Assembly: GCF_041821025.1 (NCBI RefSeq)
Contig: NZ_JBGUAY010000005.1
Span: 124,001-188,000 of the forward strand
Source of the DNA: Egicoccus sp. AB-alg6-2
GTDB taxonomy: Bacteria; Actinomycetota; Nitriliruptoria; Nitriliruptorales; Nitriliruptoraceae
DNA: 64,000 nucleotides
Reading direction: 5' to 3'
Shown here: piece after piece, positions 9,762 through 18,331 of the stretch
Position numbering within the stretch: the stretch's first letter is position 1
Layout: each line of letters opens with the position of its first letter
Program-made: the position numbers and the translations under genes
Notes under the pieces: model-generated
What the model was told of the DNA's origin: nothing
Database searches by the model: none
Seen by the model: only the letters and a program-made list of their open reading frames with translations

Positions 9762-10463
9762 ATGTTCACCACCATCCCGCCCCTGCCGTGGACGGACGCG
9801 ACGCCCGCGCTGCTCGACCTCGCCCGCGAGGACCTCGCGGACGGCCTGCTCCCGCGACCGCGCCTGATCGCCCACGCCGGGAACGAGGCGGTGGGGATCG
9901 CCCAGCTGCGCCCACACGTCGACGACGTGCTCCCGCCGCTGCTCGAACTGCTCGCCCTGTTCCTGCCCCTGGGCGCCGACCGGCTCACCCTGGCGCTGCC
10001 GGGACGAGCCTGGTCCCTCGAGGACCCGATCGCACCGGTCACCGACGAGGTCGACCTGCGCCAGCGCGTGCTCCTGGTCATCGGTGCCGACGCGGGCGAC
10101 GCGGGCGACGCGGGCGAGGCGGGCGAGGCGGGCGACGCGGGCGACGCGGGCGACGCTGCCTGCCGGCTGTCGAGCCACCTGTACCCGCTCGAGCAGGGCG
10201 TGGGCGGCGACGGCTGGCGGTTGGGGAGCCCCTGGTCGCCCCCCGAGGACCCCGAGGGCCCCACCGGCAGCGCGTTGCGCGTGCTCCTCGAGCAACGTCA
10301 CCAGCTGGCCGGGGACGCCACGCCGCACCAACTGGCGAGCCAGTTCGCGCGCGTGCTCCTGCTGGGACACCTGGTGGCGGTGACCCACGACGGGGCGGGC
10401 GTGCTGCTGCGCGACACGACCGCCGTACCCTGCGTTGCCGACACCGCGGAGGGCGATCGATGA
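9762..10463 (+). CDS. Hypothetical protein with AGD tandem repeat, coupled to msrB
   Basis: Not recognised. 233 residues, mostly soluble alpha/beta in appearance, with Leu-rich segments ([20 protein letters not shown]) but no clear membrane helix or signal peptide. Residues ~111-131 are seven near-identical Ala-Gly-Asp/Glu units encoded by a 9-bp repeat. Start taken at ATG 9762 with GAGG a few bases upstream; ATG/GTG codons further 5' add unlike sequence. Its stop overlaps the msrB ATG (ATGA), so the pair is translationally coupled, which hints at a redox or repair link but no more. Confidence 0.65.
   Translation: MFTTIPPLPWTDATPALLDLAREDLADGLLPRPRLIAHAGNEAVGIAQLRPHVDDVLPPLLELLALFLPLGADRLTLALPGRAWSLEDPIAPVTDEVDLRQRVLLVIGADAGDAGDAGEAGEAGDAGDAGDAACRLSSHLYPLEQGVGGDGWRLGSPWSPPEDPEGPTGSALRVLLEQRHQLAGDATPHQLASQFARVLLLGHLVAVTHDGAGVLLRDTTAVPCVADTAEGDR
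10092..10154 (+). repeat. 7 x 9-bp tandem coding repeat (GCGGGCGAC/G)
   Basis: Seven head-to-tail copies of GCGGGCGAC, two of them with a final G instead of C, in frame within the hypothetical gene at 9762-10463. They encode Ala-Gly-Asp or Ala-Gly-Glu. A repeat of this kind can change copy number by slippage without breaking the frame. Confidence 0.9.
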
Positions 10464-10861
10464 GCGACGAGTTGCAGCTGACCGATGCGGAATGGCGCGA
10501 GCGCCTGACGCCGGAGCAGTACCGGGTGCTGCGCCAACAGGGCACCGAACGTCCCTTCACCGGCGCGTACTGGGACGAACAGGGCGAGGGCACCTACCGG
10601 TGCGCCGGTTGCAGAACCGCGCTGTTCACCGCCCAGACCAAGTTCGACGCCCACTGCGGCTGGCCCAGCTTCTACCAGCCCGTCGACGACGGGGCCGTCG
10701 AGGAGCACGAGGACCTCAGCCTCGGCATGCGGCGGGTGGAGGTGACCTGCGCCACGTGCGGGGGCCATCTCGGACACGTCTTCGACGACGCCCCCGATCA
10801 GCCCACGGGGCTGCGGTACTGCATCAACTCGCTGGCACTCGACCTCGACCGCGGGCGCTGA
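10460..10861 (+). CDS. msrB: Peptide-methionine (R)-S-oxide reductase MsrB
   Basis: Reduces methionine-R-sulfoxide in oxidised proteins. 133 residues with the family landmarks: [11 protein letters not shown], two CxxC zinc pairs (CAGC and [12 protein letters not shown]), [10 protein letters not shown], and the catalytic Cys in [10 protein letters not shown] near residue 121. It starts with ATG overlapping the stop of the upstream hypothetical gene. It converges on the PlsC gene, with only 20 bases between stops. Confidence 0.96.
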   Translation: MSDELQLTDAEWRERLTPEQYRVLRQQGTERPFTGAYWDEQGEGTYRCAGCRTALFTAQTKFDAHCGWPSFYQPVDDGAVEEHEDLSLGMRRVEVTCATCGGHLGHVFDDAPDQPTGLRYCINSLALDLDRGR

Positions 10862-10881
10862 CGGATCTCCCGGCTTTCGGC

Positions 10882-11655
10882 TCAGCCGGCGGCGCGACGA
10901 TCGGCCGCCTGGTCGGGCAGTTCGATCGTGATCCCGTCGACCGCGTCGCGCACGTCGAGGTCGGCACTGACGTCGACGGCGCCCGACTTGACCTTCGCGG
11001 CGTACTCGTCGACGTATTCCTGCCCACTGAGCAGCATGATCTCGTACATCAGCTCGTCGGTCGCCGACCGCAGGGCGAAGGGATCGGTGCGTTGCTCGCG
11101 GTAGCGGGACAGGTCCAGGGGCCGCCCGTAGCGGACCGTGACCTGGTGCCGTCGCGGACGGTAGGTGCCGGTGGGCATCGCCTTGTCGGTGCCGATGACC
11201 GCACACGGGATGATGGGCACCTCGGCTTCGAGGGCCATCCGGACCGGGCCGGTCTTGCCGCGGTAGAGCCGACCGTCGGGGCTGCGGGTGCCTTCGGGAT
11301 AGATGCCGAGCAGGTCACCGTTGCGCAGGATCTCGACCCCCGTGCGCAGGCTGTCGCCGCCCTTGTCCCCGCCGCCGCGGTGGACCGGTACGACGCCGGT
11401 CCCCTGGAAGAACCAGCGCGTCCGCCACGAATCCCAGTAGTCGGCCTTGCCGAGGAAATAGACCGGCCGGCCGACGTTGATCGGCAGGACGATCGAGTCG
11501 ATGAACGACAGGTGGTTGCAGGCCAGGATCGCGGGGGCACGATCGGGGACGTGCTCGATGCCCTCGAGGCGCAGCCGGACGTAGCGGTTGAGGAGCGGCG
11601 GGAGCGCCCGCTTCAGCGTCCGGTACATCCGCGGTGCGTCGGCCATCCCCGGCAC
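10882..11655 (-). CDS. PlsC-family 1-acyl-glycerol-3-phosphate acyltransferase
   Basis: Acylates lysophospholipids such as 1-acyl-glycerol-3-phosphate at the membrane. Motif I NHLSFID (H-x4-D), motif II GTGVVPVHRGG, motif III YPEGTRSPDG and motif IV VPIIPCAVIGT are all visible in ~257 residues. GTG 11655 is preferred because GGAGG lies five bases upstream; ATG 11646 would be three residues shorter. Similar to the mycobacterial Rv2182c type encoded near ArsA-like, SRPBCC and pimB genes, as here. A possible role in PIM or phosphatidic acid synthesis is inferred only. Confidence 0.9.
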   Translation of the reverse strand: MPGMADAPRMYRTLKRALPPLLNRYVRLRLEGIEHVPDRAPAILACNHLSFIDSIVLPINVGRPVYFLGKADYWDSWRTRWFFQGTGVVPVHRGGGDKGGDSLRTGVEILRNGDLLGIYPEGTRSPDGRLYRGKTGPVRMALEAEVPIIPCAVIGTDKAMPTGTYRPRRHQVTVRYGRPLDLSRYREQRTDPFALRSATDELMYEIMLLSGQEYVDEYAAKVKSGAVDVSADLDVRDAVDGITIELPDQAADRRAAG

Positions 11656-11889
11656 TTCGACCTCCTCGGTCAGCTCGTGTCGCCCTGGCGGATCCGGTGG
11701 GCGAGCAACCCTTCGGCGGGCGTATCGCCGCCCGCGCTGACCGGGTTGCCACCCGCCGGTCGGGTCCGGCACGTCCTCGAACGCCGCTAGCCTACGGTCG
11801 CCTCGGGGAAGCGTCGAGTGTTCTCCCCCACCGCACACCTGTACCGACGGGTGGACGACCCGGGCAGACGGACGAGAGGAGCCTGGCGA

Positions 11890-12357
11890 GTGGCGAGCGA
11901 CCTGGGAGCGTGGCCGGCCGAGCAGGCGAGCGTGCTGCTCGAGGTGCTGCAGCGCGACGGGTTGACGCCGGAGGCCAAGCGCACCCGGGAGGGCATCCAC
12001 GTCCTGGTCCCCGACGGCCAGTCCGACCAGGCCCACCAGGTACTGGCGGCGAACATGGACGTGATCGCTCGTGCGGCCCGGCCCGGAGGGGGGACCGCCC
12101 GCGGGCGCCGGGGCCGGCGCAAGACCGACCCCACCCCGCGCCCGGCGTCACGCGGTGGCTCCCGGCGCCACGAGGAGGCCTCGCCCAGGCTCGCCAGCGA
12201 GCGACTGATGCGCGCGGGACCGGCGATCGCGCTGTTCCTGGTCGCGTTGCTGGTGGCGGGGTTCCTGCCCGGCCTGGCCTTTCCGATCCTCGTCATCGGC
12301 GCCTTCGTCGGGATCTGGCTGCTCGGCAAACGCACGATGGACGATCGCGACGAGTGA
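11890..12357 (+). CDS. Small protein with C-terminal membrane hairpin, possible DUF2007-like N-terminus
   Basis: 155 residues. The N-terminal ~65 residues (LGAWPAEQASVLLEVLQRDG, then IHVLVPDGQSDQAHQVL) resemble the ferredoxin-like DUF2007 'signal-transducing' fold, a tentative match. A basic Arg/Gly/Pro linker follows, then two hydrophobic helices near residues 105-145 and an acidic end MDDRDE. GTG start selected because GAGAGGAG precedes it by about nine bases. Codes divergently from the PlsC gene. Function unknown. Confidence 0.65.
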   Translation: MASDLGAWPAEQASVLLEVLQRDGLTPEAKRTREGIHVLVPDGQSDQAHQVLAANMDVIARAARPGGGTARGRRGRRKTDPTPRPASRGGSRRHEEASPRLASERLMRAGPAIALFLVALLVAGFLPGLAFPILVIGAFVGIWLLGKRTMDDRDE

Positions 12358-12380
12358 CCTCGGCGACACCTCGACATCGG

Positions 12381-12676
12381 CGTGATGCGAGCCGGCGGCC
12401 GTGATGTTGGGGCGAGGCCCACCTCGGTCTCGCCGCACCGCCACGCCGAGGCATCACCGCGCACGGCCGTGATATCAGCCGGCGGCCGTGATCCGAGCCG
12501 GCGGCCGTGATGTTGGGGCGAGGCCCACCTCGGTCTCGCCGCACCGCCGCGCCGAGGCATCACCGCGCACGGCCGTGATGCCAGCCCGCGGCCGTGATGC
12601 GAGCGTGCGGCCGTGATGCCGGGGCGAGGCCCACCTCGGTCTCGCCGCACCGCCACGCCGAGGCATCACCGCGCAC
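12381..12676. repeat. 106-bp direct tandem repeat array, about 2.8 copies
   Basis: The core beginning GGCGAGGCCCACCTCGG starts at 12411, 12517 and 12623, exactly 106 bases apart. The first two full units differ at roughly nine positions; the third is cut off after GCGCACG. A partial unit precedes the first core. The word CGGCCGTGAT recurs seven times inside the array, and each unit can form a hairpin. It lies between the two convergent genes ending at 12357 and 12734. Confidence 0.9.
12556..12582. other. Inverted repeat inside the 106-bp unit
   Basis: GGCATCAC at 12556-12563 pairs perfectly with GTGATGCC at 12575-12582 around an 11-base loop. The equivalent place in the first unit keeps only ATCAC/GTGAT. 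No T-run follows, so it is not a textbook terminator, but it could act in RNA from either convergent gene. Confidence 0.6.
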
Positions 12677-12687
12677 GTCCTCGGCGG

Positions 12688-12736
12688 TGGCGGGACGCGG
12701 CGGTCAGACGCGGCGGTTGGCGGGACGCGGCGGTCA
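12688..12736. repeat. Two copies of a 19-bp word, 30 bp apart, reaching the peptidase stop codon
   Basis: TGGCGGGACGCGGCGGTCA occurs at 12688-12706 and again at 12718-12736. The last three bases of the second copy are the minus-strand TGA stop of the S9 peptidase gene, so the end of that gene is built from the repeat. Confidence 0.8.
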
Positions 12737-14911
12737 CGCGCTGCGTGGACGGCCGAGCGCCTGGTGCAGGAAGTCGACCTGCCGTCGCAGCAACTGCTCG
12801 GCGACGACCTCCTGCGGGGTCATGTGCGTGACGCCGGAGAGGGGCAGGAAGCGGTGCGGACGCCCATCGGCGAGCAGCGCGCTCGACAGCCGGAGGGCGT
12901 GCGCGGCGACCACGTTGTCGTCCGCCAGGCCGTGGACGATGAGCAGTTCCGGCGGGTCGTCGCCCCACGGCTGCGCACCCAGCAGGCGGCCCTCGGCGTC
13001 GACGAGGCTCGAGACCTCGTAGTTGGCGGGCGCGTCGGCGGGGTGACCGAGGTAGCGCTCGGTGTAGTGGGTGTCGTACAGCTGCCAGTCGGTGACCGGC
13101 GCCCCGGCGATCGCGGCCCGGAACACGTCCGGACGGCGAAGGACCGCGAGGGCGGCGAGATAGCCGCCGAACGACCAGCCACGGATCGCCACACGGTCGA
13201 GGTCCAGCCGTGGCTCGTGTGCGGCCGCGGCGTGCAACGCATCGATCTGGTCCTCGAGGACCGGCGTGGCGAGGTCGCCGTGGATCTGCCGTTCCCACTG
13301 CGGCCCACGGGCGGGTGAGCCCCGTCCGTCGACGACCAGCACGGCGAAGCCCTGGTCGGCGAGCCACTGCGAGGTCAGATGGGCGCTCGCACTCTGCACC
13401 ACCCGTTGGGCGTGCGGGCCACCGTAGGGGTCCAGCACGACGGGCAGCCGGGTGTCCCCGGTCGCTCCCGTGGGCAGCAACAGCGCTGCCCGCAATCCGC
13501 GGGGACCGAGCTCCAGCAGCTGCACCTGCGGGCGGACGTCCGGTGTCGCGGCGACCACGCGCAACCGTGCCACGGTGCGACCGTCGGTGTCGACGACCTG
13601 GACCTTCGGTGCGGTGGCATCGAGGTCGGTGCTGGCGACCACGTGGCGACCACCCGCGGAGGCACCGCCGGCGTGCATCCCCGGCGCTGCGGGGCTCAGG
13701 CGCGCGATCCCGTCGTCACGCCGCCACCGCCACAGGTGGACCTGGGTCGGGTCGGTGTCGGCCCCGGTGAACACCACCTCGTCGGCATCGGTGGCCACGA
13801 CGGCCCGCACCTGGAGTCCCGGCGGGGTCACCACCTCGCCGTCGATCACCAGGGCCCGACTGCCGTCCGGCCCGTGGTCGGCGAGGTCCTCGACGGTGAC
13901 CAGGTCGGAGCCCGACCACGCCGGGGCGCCGTCGACGAGTTCGATCCAGGCGGGGTCGGTGACCTCGCGCAGCACCGTGGTCGCGCCGGTTTCGACGTCG
14001 ACGGCGAGCACCTGCGCACGACGCTGATCGCGTGACTGCACCAGCAGGGTCAGCCCCTGACCGGTCCACGACACCCGCGCCAGGTAGGGCAGCGTGGCAC
14101 GGTCCCAGTTGACGCCGATGCGACGCCCGTCGTCGACGCCCAGCACGGCGAGGCGGACGTCGGCGTTGGCCGTTCCGGCCGCCGGGTAGGCCACCCGCTG
14201 CGGCGCCCGGTCGGGATTGGCCGGGTCAGCGATCCACCACGCGGGAACGGCGGACTCGTCGACGCGTGCGACCGCGACGCGCTCACCGTCCGGCGACCAC
14301 CAGCTCCCGTGCCCGCGACCCATCTCCTCGGCGGCCACGAACTCCGCACGGCCCCACGAGACCCCGTCCTCGACCACGAGTGGCCGGGTCACGCCCGGCT
14401 GCGTCGGGCCGCCGACCAGGTCGAGCACGTGCAGTCCATCGCCGCTCACGTAGACGATCCGCCGGCCGTCGGGGGCCGGACGCGGGTCGAACACGGGGCC
14501 CGCGGACGGTTGCTCCACGAGCGTCTCGTGGTCGCGTTCGAAGGTGTACAGCCGTCCCCCGAGGGTGAAGGCGACCAGTCGCGCGTCCCGGTCGGTCGCG
14601 AAGGAGGTGATGCCGCCGGCCATCTCCCGCGCGCGTTCACGCCGGGCCCGCTCCTCGGGCGGCAGCTCGGCGGGGTCCTCCTCGCCAAGCGCGGCAGGAT
14701 CGACCAGGCATCGCTCGGCCGAGCCGCCGTCCGTCGGCGCGCCGTCCGCCACGGCGTCGAGGTCGAGTTCCCACAACGCGTTCACGGGGTCCTCGCCGCC
14801 ATGGGAACGCAGGAACAGCAGCCGCCGGCCGGCGGGGTCGAAATGGAACGCTCGTGGAACGCCGAGACTGAACCGGCGGGTACGGGCGTGCTGACGCGGG
14901 AAGTTGCTCAC
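12734..14911 (-). CDS. S9 family peptidase, dipeptidyl-peptidase IV type
   Basis: Serine peptidase cleaving short peptides, probably X-Pro dipeptides. N-terminal beta-propeller region (to ~residue 460) contains the paired glutamates FVAAEEMGRG characteristic of DPP IV. The C-terminal hydrolase has nucleophile Ser ~580 in GWSFGGYLAAL, Asp in VHGLADDNVV and His in GVTHMTPQE. No signal peptide, so likely cytoplasmic. Start at GTG 14911 is favoured: GGAG lies six bases upstream and GTG overlaps the upstream stop as GTGA; ATG 14935 adds eight residues. 725 residues fits the family. Confidence 0.93.
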   Translation of the reverse strand: MSNFPRQHARTRRFSLGVPRAFHFDPAGRRLLFLRSHGGEDPVNALWELDLDAVADGAPTDGGSAERCLVDPAALGEEDPAELPPEERARRERAREMAGGITSFATDRDARLVAFTLGGRLYTFERDHETLVEQPSAGPVFDPRPAPDGRRIVYVSGDGLHVLDLVGGPTQPGVTRPLVVEDGVSWGRAEFVAAEEMGRGHGSWWSPDGERVAVARVDESAVPAWWIADPANPDRAPQRVAYPAAGTANADVRLAVLGVDDGRRIGVNWDRATLPYLARVSWTGQGLTLLVQSRDQRRAQVLAVDVETGATTVLREVTDPAWIELVDGAPAWSGSDLVTVEDLADHGPDGSRALVIDGEVVTPPGLQVRAVVATDADEVVFTGADTDPTQVHLWRWRRDDGIARLSPAAPGMHAGGASAGGRHVVASTDLDATAPKVQVVDTDGRTVARLRVVAATPDVRPQVQLLELGPRGLRAALLLPTGATGDTRLPVVLDPYGGPHAQRVVQSASAHLTSQWLADQGFAVLVVDGRGSPARGPQWERQIHGDLATPVLEDQIDALHAAAAHEPRLDLDRVAIRGWSFGGYLAALAVLRRPDVFRAAIAGAPVTDWQLYDTHYTERYLGHPADAPANYEVSSLVDAEGRLLGAQPWGDDPPELLIVHGLADDNVVAAHALRLSSALLADGRPHRFLPLSGVTHMTPQEVVAEQLLRRQVDFLHQALGRPRSA

Positions 14912-15678
14912 GCTGATCTCCGGCGGATGCGGCATCCAAGGGACGGAGCGTCGGTCAGGGGTGGGGTGGTGGGAGCGACGTCGAGGTCACGCTCGCCCAC
15001 GGGAAGTCTGGTCGCGTCGTCGTTGCGGCCGGCGAGGTCGGCCACCACGGGGCGGTGCCGGCTCGCGACCTCGACGGGCGCCTCCTCGGGCACGAAGCTG
15101 CCCAGGACGTCGAGTGCCGGGTCGACGAACAGGAAGTCCTGCCGGCTGGTGGGATGCATCGCCGGGGCGTTCTCGCCACCCCCCGTGCCAGCGAGGGCGT
15201 GTGCGTCCTGGAGGCGCTCGGCCAGGACTTCGGCCACCGCCGCGTGCGCCGGGATGGCGATGCCGCAGCCGACGACGACGGGCGCGTCGCTCGAGTCGAG
15301 GAAGTGCGTCATGCCGATGGGGTGGGTGCCCACCTCGTCGGACGGTGGGCCGAACCGGGCGGCCGTCACCGCCAACCGGTAGCCACCGACACCGGCGACG
15401 ACCCGGATCGCCTGGTGGGACGGACCGTCGCCGGTCAGCGGCACGAGCCCGGACGAACTGATGGCGACGCCGGGGTTCACCAGGACCGCGGTCCCGGACC
15501 CGCCACGGCCGGAGCGGGCGGCGATGCGCAGCCCCGCACGTCCCGCCAGGCGGCGCAACCGCTGGCGTCCCGGCAGCTCGAGCACGCACACGATGCTCGG
15601 CTCGAGACGGGCCAGGACCTCGGCCGCGGCCGCGACGTCGACGGGACCGCCGAGGTCGTAGGCGACCACCCGGATCAC
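14908..15678 (-). CDS. Endonuclease/exonuclease/phosphatase-fold protein, divergent
   Basis: 256 residues resembling the EEP superfamily: it opens IRVVAYDLGGP, has VCVLELPGR in place of the usual metal-binding Glu region, AVLVNPGVAI, and ends with ASRHRPVVADLAG, matching the terminal S-x-H-x-P-V motif. The central D-x-N motif is not evident (VVVGCGIAIPAH instead), so catalysis is doubtful. GTG start overlaps the ROK kinase stop as GTGA, and its own stop overlaps the peptidase start. A cytoplasmic protein of unknown substrate. Confidence 0.72.
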   Translation of the reverse strand: MIRVVAYDLGGPVDVAAAAEVLARLEPSIVCVLELPGRQRLRRLAGRAGLRIAARSGRGGSGTAVLVNPGVAISSSGLVPLTGDGPSHQAIRVVAGVGGYRLAVTAARFGPPSDEVGTHPIGMTHFLDSSDAPVVVGCGIAIPAHAAVAEVLAERLQDAHALAGTGGGENAPAMHPTSRQDFLFVDPALDVLGSFVPEEAPVEVASRHRPVVADLAGRNDDATRLPVGERDLDVAPTTPPLTDAPSLGCRIRRRSA

Positions 15679-16646
15679 GACCGGCTGCCATGGGGTGCGG
15701 CGGCGCCGGCCCGGTCGAGGGCGAGCATGGCGGCGCCGACCATGCCGGCGTCGTCGCCGAGGGCGGCGAGCTCGAAGGCGGGCGCGACGCGCCAGGCGTT
15801 GCCGAGCATGCGCTGCTGGAGCGCCTCGGTCGCGGCCGGCACGATCCACCGGGAGGTGGCCAGCGCCGCCCCTCCCCCCACGAGCAGCACCTCCGGGTCG
15901 AGCAGGTTGACCAGGCTCGCGGCGGCGACGCCCAGCCACGTGCCGGCCTCCACCAGGACCTGTTGGGCGAGTTCGTCGCCGGCCAGCGCGGCTTGGCTGA
16001 CGTCGCGGCCCGTCGGCATCGGCACGTCACGCAGGACGGTCGGACCGTCGTGGGCGGCCGCGCGCTCGGCGGCCACGCGACCGATCGCGGTTCCCGAGGC
16101 GTACGCCTCGATGCAGCCCCTTGCGCCGCACGGGCAGCGGCGCCCGCCCTCGGCGACGATCAGGTGCCCGATCTCGGCTGCGAAGCCGTTCGCGCCCAGC
16201 AGGAGCCGGTCGCCGACGACGATGCCGCCGCCGACGCCCGTGCCGAGGGTGAACATGACCACGTCCCGGTGCCCCTGCGCGGCGCCGGCGCGCTGCTCCC
16301 CCAGTGCGGCGGCCGAGGCGTCGTTGGTCACGGCGATCGGGGCGCTGGTGGTGTCCGCGAGTTCCTCGGCGATGGCCACGTCGCGCACGCCGATGTTGGG
16401 GCCGTACCGGATCACGCCGTCGGGCGACACCAGTCCGGCGATGCCGATCCCGACCGGCAGGTCGGTGCGGCCGGCCGCCAGTTGCCGGATCGAGGCGCGA
16501 AGGGTCTGGAGCAGCAGAGCGGTGTCGTGTGCCGGCGTCTCGCGTCGGTGACGCTCGATCAGACGCCCGTCGGCTGCCACGGTGGCGGCGACGAGCTTGG
16601 TACCGCCGATGTCGATGCCGATGGCGACGGGGTCGGACACGGCCAT
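15675..16646 (-). CDS. ROK-family glucokinase
   Basis: Phosphorylates glucose (or a related sugar) with ATP. 323 residues with the N-terminal phosphate loop GIDIGGTKLVAA, the ROK signature region FTLGTGVGGGIVVGD, AAEIGHLIV carrying the conserved E-x-G-H, and the zinc-binding CPCGARGCIEAYASG. No helix-turn-helix precedes it, so it is a kinase rather than a repressor. ATG 16646 chosen, with AAAGGG just upstream; the frame stays open further 5' only as a shadow. Comparable to GlkA of Streptomyces, which sits in a similar cluster. Confidence 0.93.
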   Translation of the reverse strand: MAVSDPVAIGIDIGGTKLVAATVAADGRLIERHRRETPAHDTALLLQTLRASIRQLAAGRTDLPVGIGIAGLVSPDGVIRYGPNIGVRDVAIAEELADTTSAPIAVTNDASAAALGEQRAGAAQGHRDVVMFTLGTGVGGGIVVGDRLLLGANGFAAEIGHLIVAEGGRRCPCGARGCIEAYASGTAIGRVAAERAAAHDGPTVLRDVPMPTGRDVSQAALAGDELAQQVLVEAGTWLGVAAASLVNLLDPEVLLVGGGAALATSRWIVPAATEALQQRMLGNAWRVAPAFELAALGDDAGMVGAAMLALDRAGAAAPHGSRS

Positions 16647-16678
16647 GGCCCTTTCGAGAGTTCGCGGCGACAGCGCCG

Positions 16679-17038
16679 TCAGTCCAGGTCGATGTGCTCG
16701 AACGGCTCGTTCCGATCCGACCGCTGCTGGTCCGCACCCGCCGGGAAGCCGGCGAGAAGTGCCCGCACCGCGTGGGTGAGGTGTCGCGCCGCCTCGGTCA
16801 GGTGGGCCACCGCGTCGGGGTGCGACGTCGCCAGCAGCCGCAGCCCCGTGCACCATGGGCACACCCCGCAGACGTCGGGGTCGTGGGCGGCGGTCGTCTC
16901 GCCGCCGTCCGTCGTTTCGGCGTCCGGTCCCGGGGCGCCGCGGCGGGCTTCGCGGTGTGCCTGCACGGGATCGCGGTCGTCGAGGTGTTCGCTGCCTTCC
17001 GCGGTCGCCCACCACGGCCGTGCGGGATCGGCGGTCAC
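16679..17038 (-). CDS. Hypothetical protein with CGVCPWC motif, linked to ArsA-like ATPase
   Basis: 119 residues: a hydrophilic, probably disordered N-terminal half, then CGVCPWCTGLRLL, followed by an amphipathic helix of the form AVAHLTEAARHLTHAVRALL. The two CxxC-like Cys pairs suggest metal or redox binding. GTG start overlaps the ATPase stop as GTGA. Similar small proteins accompany the ArsA/ROK cluster in other actinobacteria, from memory; no function is known to me. Confidence 0.7.
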   Translation of the reverse strand: MTADPARPWWATAEGSEHLDDRDPVQAHREARRGAPGPDAETTDGGETTAAHDPDVCGVCPWCTGLRLLATSHPDAVAHLTEAARHLTHAVRALLAGFPAGADQQRSDRNEPFEHIDLD

Positions 17039-18246
17039 GTCGCCACCTCCATCTCCTCGGCGGATCGTGCGGGCCGGAAGCGGACCTCGAGCCAACCGTC
17101 CTCGAGCGCGGCTCCCGCGACCTGGTCCCGTCGCAGCGAGCCGGGCAGCGCGACCGTGCGCCGGACCCCCGCCACCTTCAGGTGCAGGTCGGCCCCGCGC
17201 CGCTGCAGGTCGATCTCGCCCTTGGTCGCAAAGGGCAGTGCGACGCGCAGGAGATGGCCGTCGGCGGTCGGTTCGACCGTGACGGGGCGCACCGGATCCC
17301 GCAACGCCCGCTCGTCGACGTGGTCGTACACGGCGTTGGCGAGCCGAAGGAGCCCGTCGACCCCGATCACCTCGTCGTCGAGCAGTGGCGCCCGCAGGAC
17401 CGGCGTCGGCGCGAACGACGCCTCGATCTCGGCCAGGTACGCGACGTGACGCGCCTTCCAGCGCGCCAGGTACGGGTCCTGCACGTGGTCGGGCAGGACA
17501 CGGTTGACGACGACGGCGTCCACCGCATAGCCGAACAACGACAGGGTCGTGGCCGTGCGTTCGGTCTCGGCGATCGAGAGCCGCTCGGGATTGCACACCA
17601 GGCGCAGCGAGGTCGTCGCGGGATCCTGCAGGATCGCGTGCACGGCGGCGAGGTCGGCGTTGACCCGCTCGACCGTGGCGAAGACGTCGTCGTCGGGCAG
17701 GGGAAGGACCGCTCCCCCGGCGCCGCGTGCCAGCGGACGCAACGCGCGCAACATCCGACGTCCCGGGCCGGCGATGCGGTCCACGTACCAGCCCAGCGCC
17801 TCGGGCAGCGCCAACAGTCTCAGGGTCTCGGCGGTCGGTGCGCAGTCGACGACGACCAGGTCGTGGTCGCCACCCGCCACCTGTGCCCGCAGGTCGATCA
17901 GCGCGAACAGCTCGTCGATCCCCGGCAGCAGCACCAACTCCTCCGCCGCGATCTCCCCGACCCCGCTCCAGGCCAACAGCGCGACGAGGTAGTCCCGCAC
18001 GTCGCTCCAGTGCCGCTCGAGCCGCGCCTGTGCGTCGATCTGCAACGCCGACAGGCGGCCGTCGGCGCGCGGCAACGGAACGGTGCGGGGGGTGTCGGCG
18101 AGCGGCACGTCCAACGCGTCGGCCAGCGAATGGGCGGGGTCGGTGGAGGTGACCAGGACGCGGAGCCCGTTCGCCGCCGCGCGGACCGCCGTCGCCGCGG
18201 CGAGCGAGGTCTTGCCGACGCCACCTTTACCGGTGAACAGCAGCAC
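17035..18246 (-). CDS. ArsA-like anion-transporting/GET3-type ATPase
   Basis: SIMIBI-class ATPase related to ArsA/Get3; the actinobacterial homologues (Rv3679/3680 and Rv2184c types) are not arsenic pumps and have unclear clients. 403 residues: deviant Walker A GKGGVGKTSLAAA at the N-terminus, switch I TSTDPAHSLADAL, switch II VVVDCAPTAETLRLL, and a C-terminal alpha-crystallin/HSP20-like domain from ~residue 320 (LRVALPFATKGEIDLQR). GTG start. It lies between an SRPBCC protein and the CPWC protein, as in mycobacteria. Confidence 0.9.
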   Translation of the reverse strand: MLLFTGKGGVGKTSLAAATAVRAAANGLRVLVTSTDPAHSLADALDVPLADTPRTVPLPRADGRLSALQIDAQARLERHWSDVRDYLVALLAWSGVGEIAAEELVLLPGIDELFALIDLRAQVAGGDHDLVVVDCAPTAETLRLLALPEALGWYVDRIAGPGRRMLRALRPLARGAGGAVLPLPDDDVFATVERVNADLAAVHAILQDPATTSLRLVCNPERLSIAETERTATTLSLFGYAVDAVVVNRVLPDHVQDPYLARWKARHVAYLAEIEASFAPTPVLRAPLLDDEVIGVDGLLRLANAVYDHVDERALRDPVRPVTVEPTADGHLLRVALPFATKGEIDLQRRGADLHLKVAGVRRTVALPGSLRRDQVAGAALEDGWLEVRFRPARSAEEMEVAT

Positions 18247-18331
18247 GCGGGTCAGGATCGCCTCGATCGGGAACGACGGCAGGAAGGGCAGAGGCTAGCG
18301 AACCGCGTTGCGGCGGGATCGGGCGCCCACG

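Larger units (their letters stand above)
12358..12733. other. Gene-free 376-bp stretch
   Basis: No coding sequence is credible here. It holds the 106-bp tandem repeat array and the first copy of a short 30-bp-period repeat. Open frames seen on both strands across it are repetitive translations of the repeat unit and lack family resemblance. Confidence 0.8.

Noticed and set aside
10084-10383. Plus-strand frame encoding Arg-Ala-Thr repeats
   Set aside because: It is the off-frame translation of the AGD repeat in the gene at 9762-10463.
12381-12676. CRISPR array
   Set aside because: The 106-bp units abut one another without unique spacers and no cas gene is near.
14908-15678. Frameshifted or pseudogene EEP nuclease
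   Set aside because: The frame is intact with coupled overlaps at both ends; loss of some motifs suggests divergence rather than a broken gene.
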